Shown one piece after another: positions 8,101 through 8,824 of a DNA stretch of 8,824 nt. The DNA lies in the NCBI GenBank assembly GCA_013372965.1, contig JABXIR010000175.1, positions 1 through 8,824 on the forward strand, given 5' to 3'. The position numbers and the translations under genes were made by a program. The notes under the pieces were generated by a model. It had not been told where the DNA came from and did no database searches. It was given only the letters and a program-made list of their open reading frames with translations. Position 1 is the stretch's first letter; the number at the start of each line of letters is the position of its first letter. The DNA comes from Gammaproteobacteria bacterium (GTDB taxonomy: Bacteria > Pseudomonadota > Gammaproteobacteria > Pseudomonadales > DSM-25080).

Positions 8101-8824
8101 GATCCGCATTTGTTAGCTGAGCCGAGCTGTTAGTAGGCACTGAAACAAAAGACCAAGCGAAACTGAGCGGCTGTCCTTCCGGATCGTTAGAGCCAGTCCC
8201 GTCGAGCGACACGAGCACGTTACTTTGCGCCGTTTGATCCAGGCCTGCGTTTGCCACAGGTTTCAAATCAACCTCGGTCAGCAGAACGGTGCTTGGCGAG
8301 CTGTCTAGTAAGCCGTCATTGACAATCAACTGGAACTGATAAGTACCTGCGACATCTGCCGTAAAGTCCGGTGCAACAACGGATGCATCCGAAAGTGTCG
8401 CTGCGCTTCCTGCCGGCGCACTCAATATCGACCAGGAGTAGCTTAAAGGCTGTCCTTCCGGGTCTGACGACTGAGAACCATTCAAGTGGCTAACCGTACC
8501 AACCGACAGACTCATCGAACTACCGGCATGAGCAACGGGTGCTAAGTTGTTGGTTGATAACACCACGGTATCGACTGCGCTCGTCTGCGAGCCGTCGAAT
8601 ACGGTCAACGCGACAACGTAGTCACCATCAGCATCAGGGGTAAATTGCGGATGCATAGTATGGACGTCAGTCAAACTCGCGGCGGAATTTTTCGGTTTCG
8701 AAACCATAGACCAAGAAGCGGTGAGCGAGTCACCGTCGAGATCGCTCGATAACGAACCATCCAGATGAACCACTTGCCCTAGCACGACCGACTGATCGAG
8801 ACCTGCGCTCGCAATTGGGCGGTG
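5192..8824 (-). CDS. Large PKD-repeat, beta-propeller-like surface or secreted protein (N-terminus missing)
   Basis: The frame is open to the right edge and contributes 1210 residues. The true start lies beyond 8824; a GTG at 8785 is an internal valine codon within the first visible repeat, not a start. Seen: five tandem PKD-like Ig-fold domains of about 93-97 residues (residues 1-473). Each carries P.A.AG, LDGS.SSD.DGD.L.Y.W and FTPD.AGDY...L.V.D. A unique region of about 737 residues follows (474-1210), rich in Gly, Ser, Asn and Asp, with several propeller-like strands and GloVer-type repeats. It has only four cysteines (740, 758, 1038 and 1094), possibly disulfide-bonded. No membrane segment or sorting motif is visible at the C-terminus, which ends PGLVEIN. 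PKD domains are usually extracellular adhesion or spacer modules, so secretion is inferred; the signal peptide would be off-window. No catalytic domain is recognised and the ligand is unknown. Confidence 0.92.
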   Translation of the reverse strand, partial: HRPIASAGLDQSVVLGQVVHLDGSLSSDLDGDSLTASWSMVSKPKNSAASLTDVHTMHPQFTPDADGDYVVALTVFDGSQTSAVDTVVLSTNNLAPVAHAGSSMSLSVGTVSHLNGSQSSDPEGQPLSYSWSILSAPAGSAATLSDASVVAPDFTADVAGTYQFQLIVNDGLLDSSPSTVLLTEVDLKPVANAGLDQTAQSNVLVSLDGTGSNDPEGQPLSFAWSFVSVPTNSSAQLTNADQALASFTPDIAGDYVVQLKVTDSSGQTSVDTVVIRDSSRNTMPVANAGGDLQVDLGKEILLDGSKSSDADGDMLTYRWAMLSRPSGSSAQLTAANTSNPRFTPDVEGDFVIQLVVSDGQSVSLPDVVMIHDTKRNLAPTALVSASGNGTTGQAYTLSGQASSDPNGDALSYRWAFLVKPSGSSATLSDPTAVSPTFTPDVAGDYTLSLVVSDSSLNSTPATVTVTINDPAKGAAIVLPSGHNLLMLSVSGGDSGSGSLVSMPERDLSKATELFSFHGAPGFSLLGDGQSLVAIESEGLLYGMITESGIYGAGAIITYNPATKELKTLAHVPHFEVNGYSLGDLRSKLLFHPDGKSIYTYSRRGGTNDAGLLVHINNDSQSADYRKVSVIGEFGVQANGWPGTGASPATDLRWNGNNRLIALYGRSITHAALPGVEFTPSDSNDLSKPWDIGTYGQNPWSRTRSFLVENDELLIITFTDPPGVNAVTRTGGGAGFTARDCRNPAAVFSWQAPRVFALCNQSSSGSTPVLLETNMAAVNPGVVHSFSNWGEVEVSGVTTSTSNGTLYVSYDWEGASAFLDFDEKALQNAGLTRIPSNVVEVSSFGYNNSSLIKGSDELGTIFLGDPAVLNDPQSGVNDQYISVFSYNGGDYDAGAILTHDRVTAKVTSESLGFEIGGYPFGRLMKLTSGDFIISALESQSNRGGGSPIVYDSATGSLTEIPLPQSVRPGLSHVQASNGNLYSIGMDLRNRSYLVYELNGVDYSTRTLGTLAKASIQVPEFEASIDSGNLWALDDGALYCFDLTQSVKNSFNLANAGLQQPVRGIVFPVDGGDGFVATRESNVAGQGTIQRISNQCSAISLTASVSGLTDLPSTALLAASDGFMYYGTDGGKLMKYDESLNAVTEVAAFANTSVVGFLTEDSNGDIVGVLSDGDVANDQIFAYTLATSATVTQAVPADTPVDIHYPGLVEIN
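6059..7207 (-). repeat. Degenerate GloVer-type (propeller) repeats in the C-terminal region
   Basis: Three segments of the same protein share one pattern: residues 540-584 (positions 7207-7073), 597-644 (7036-6893) and 879-922 (6190-6059). Each has a Gly-rich loop, then GAGAII, DAGLLV or DAGAIL, then a short polar stretch, then an aromatic-glycine motif. The first and third are closest: FEVNGYSLGDL against FEIGGYPFGRL. LYG followed by GAG.I..Y.P.T..L..L resembles the GloVer tandem repeat family (TIGR03803), which occurs in extracellular proteins. The copies are too diverged for a firm family assignment. Confidence 0.5.
7406..8824 (-). repeat. Tandem array of five PKD-like domains
   Basis: Protein-level repeats within the large gene lie at approximately 8824-8546, 8545-8267, 8266-7982, 7981-7697 and 7696-7406. 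Shared residues are P.A.AG at the start, an acidic loop before the tryptophan strand, SA.L..A (or SD) in the middle and D.AGDY near the end. Acidic loops are DLDGD, DPEGQ, DPEGQ, DADGD and DPNGD. The DxDGD form (domains 1 and 4) looks suited to binding a divalent cation. The first domain begins within a few residues of the window edge, so more copies may lie upstream. The domains resemble the K319L/REJ-like branch of PKD folds. Confidence 0.9.

Noticed and set aside
7406..8824. Regularly spaced repeats that might suggest a CRISPR-like array
   Set aside because: The repeat period is about 280-290 bases, it is conserved at the protein level and in frame, and it is explained by PKD domains.

Overview
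The window looks like chromosomal DNA of a gammaproteobacterium with moderate GC. The GuaA, GuaB and XseA proteins align closely by eye with the Escherichia coli proteins, and guaBA divergent from xseA is an arrangement known from that class. A marine or aquatic lineage is only a guess, from the large PKD-repeat protein at the right end. No RNA gene, transposase, integrase, phage gene or CRISPR array is visible.

Layout from left to right. Positions 1-360 (minus) hold the start of a membrane-anchored AsmA/DUF748-like protein cut by the window edge, with a very strong Shine-Dalgarno match and a possible -10 box. Positions 361-557 are intergenic and contain a clear Rho-independent terminator for guaA. 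guaA (558-2132, minus) and guaB (2242-3714, minus) form the guaBA unit. The 109-base gap between them contains a second terminator-like hairpin. xseA (3809-5143, plus) is transcribed divergently from guaB. A 48-base gap separates the xseA stop from the convergent stop of a giant gene (5192-8824, minus), whose 5' end lies beyond the right edge.

GuaB converts IMP to XMP and GuaA converts XMP to GMP, so the two genes encode the committed branch to guanine nucleotides. XseA is the large subunit of exodeoxyribonuclease VII; its small-subunit partner xseB is not in the window. The right-hand gene encodes a probable surface or secreted protein. It has at least five tandem PKD-like Ig-fold domains followed by about 740 residues that look like a beta-propeller, with degenerate GloVer-type repeats.

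The most interesting non-coding signal is in the 94-base guaB/xseA divergent region. It holds a 48-base nested inverted repeat (8-bp inner and 10-bp outer arms). Next to it is a second possible hairpin that would cover the guaB Shine-Dalgarno sequence and would compete with the first for the same bases. This could be an operator, an RNA leader switch, or neither. The coding genes themselves are of recognisable families, and I do not see a convincing new multi-gene system here.
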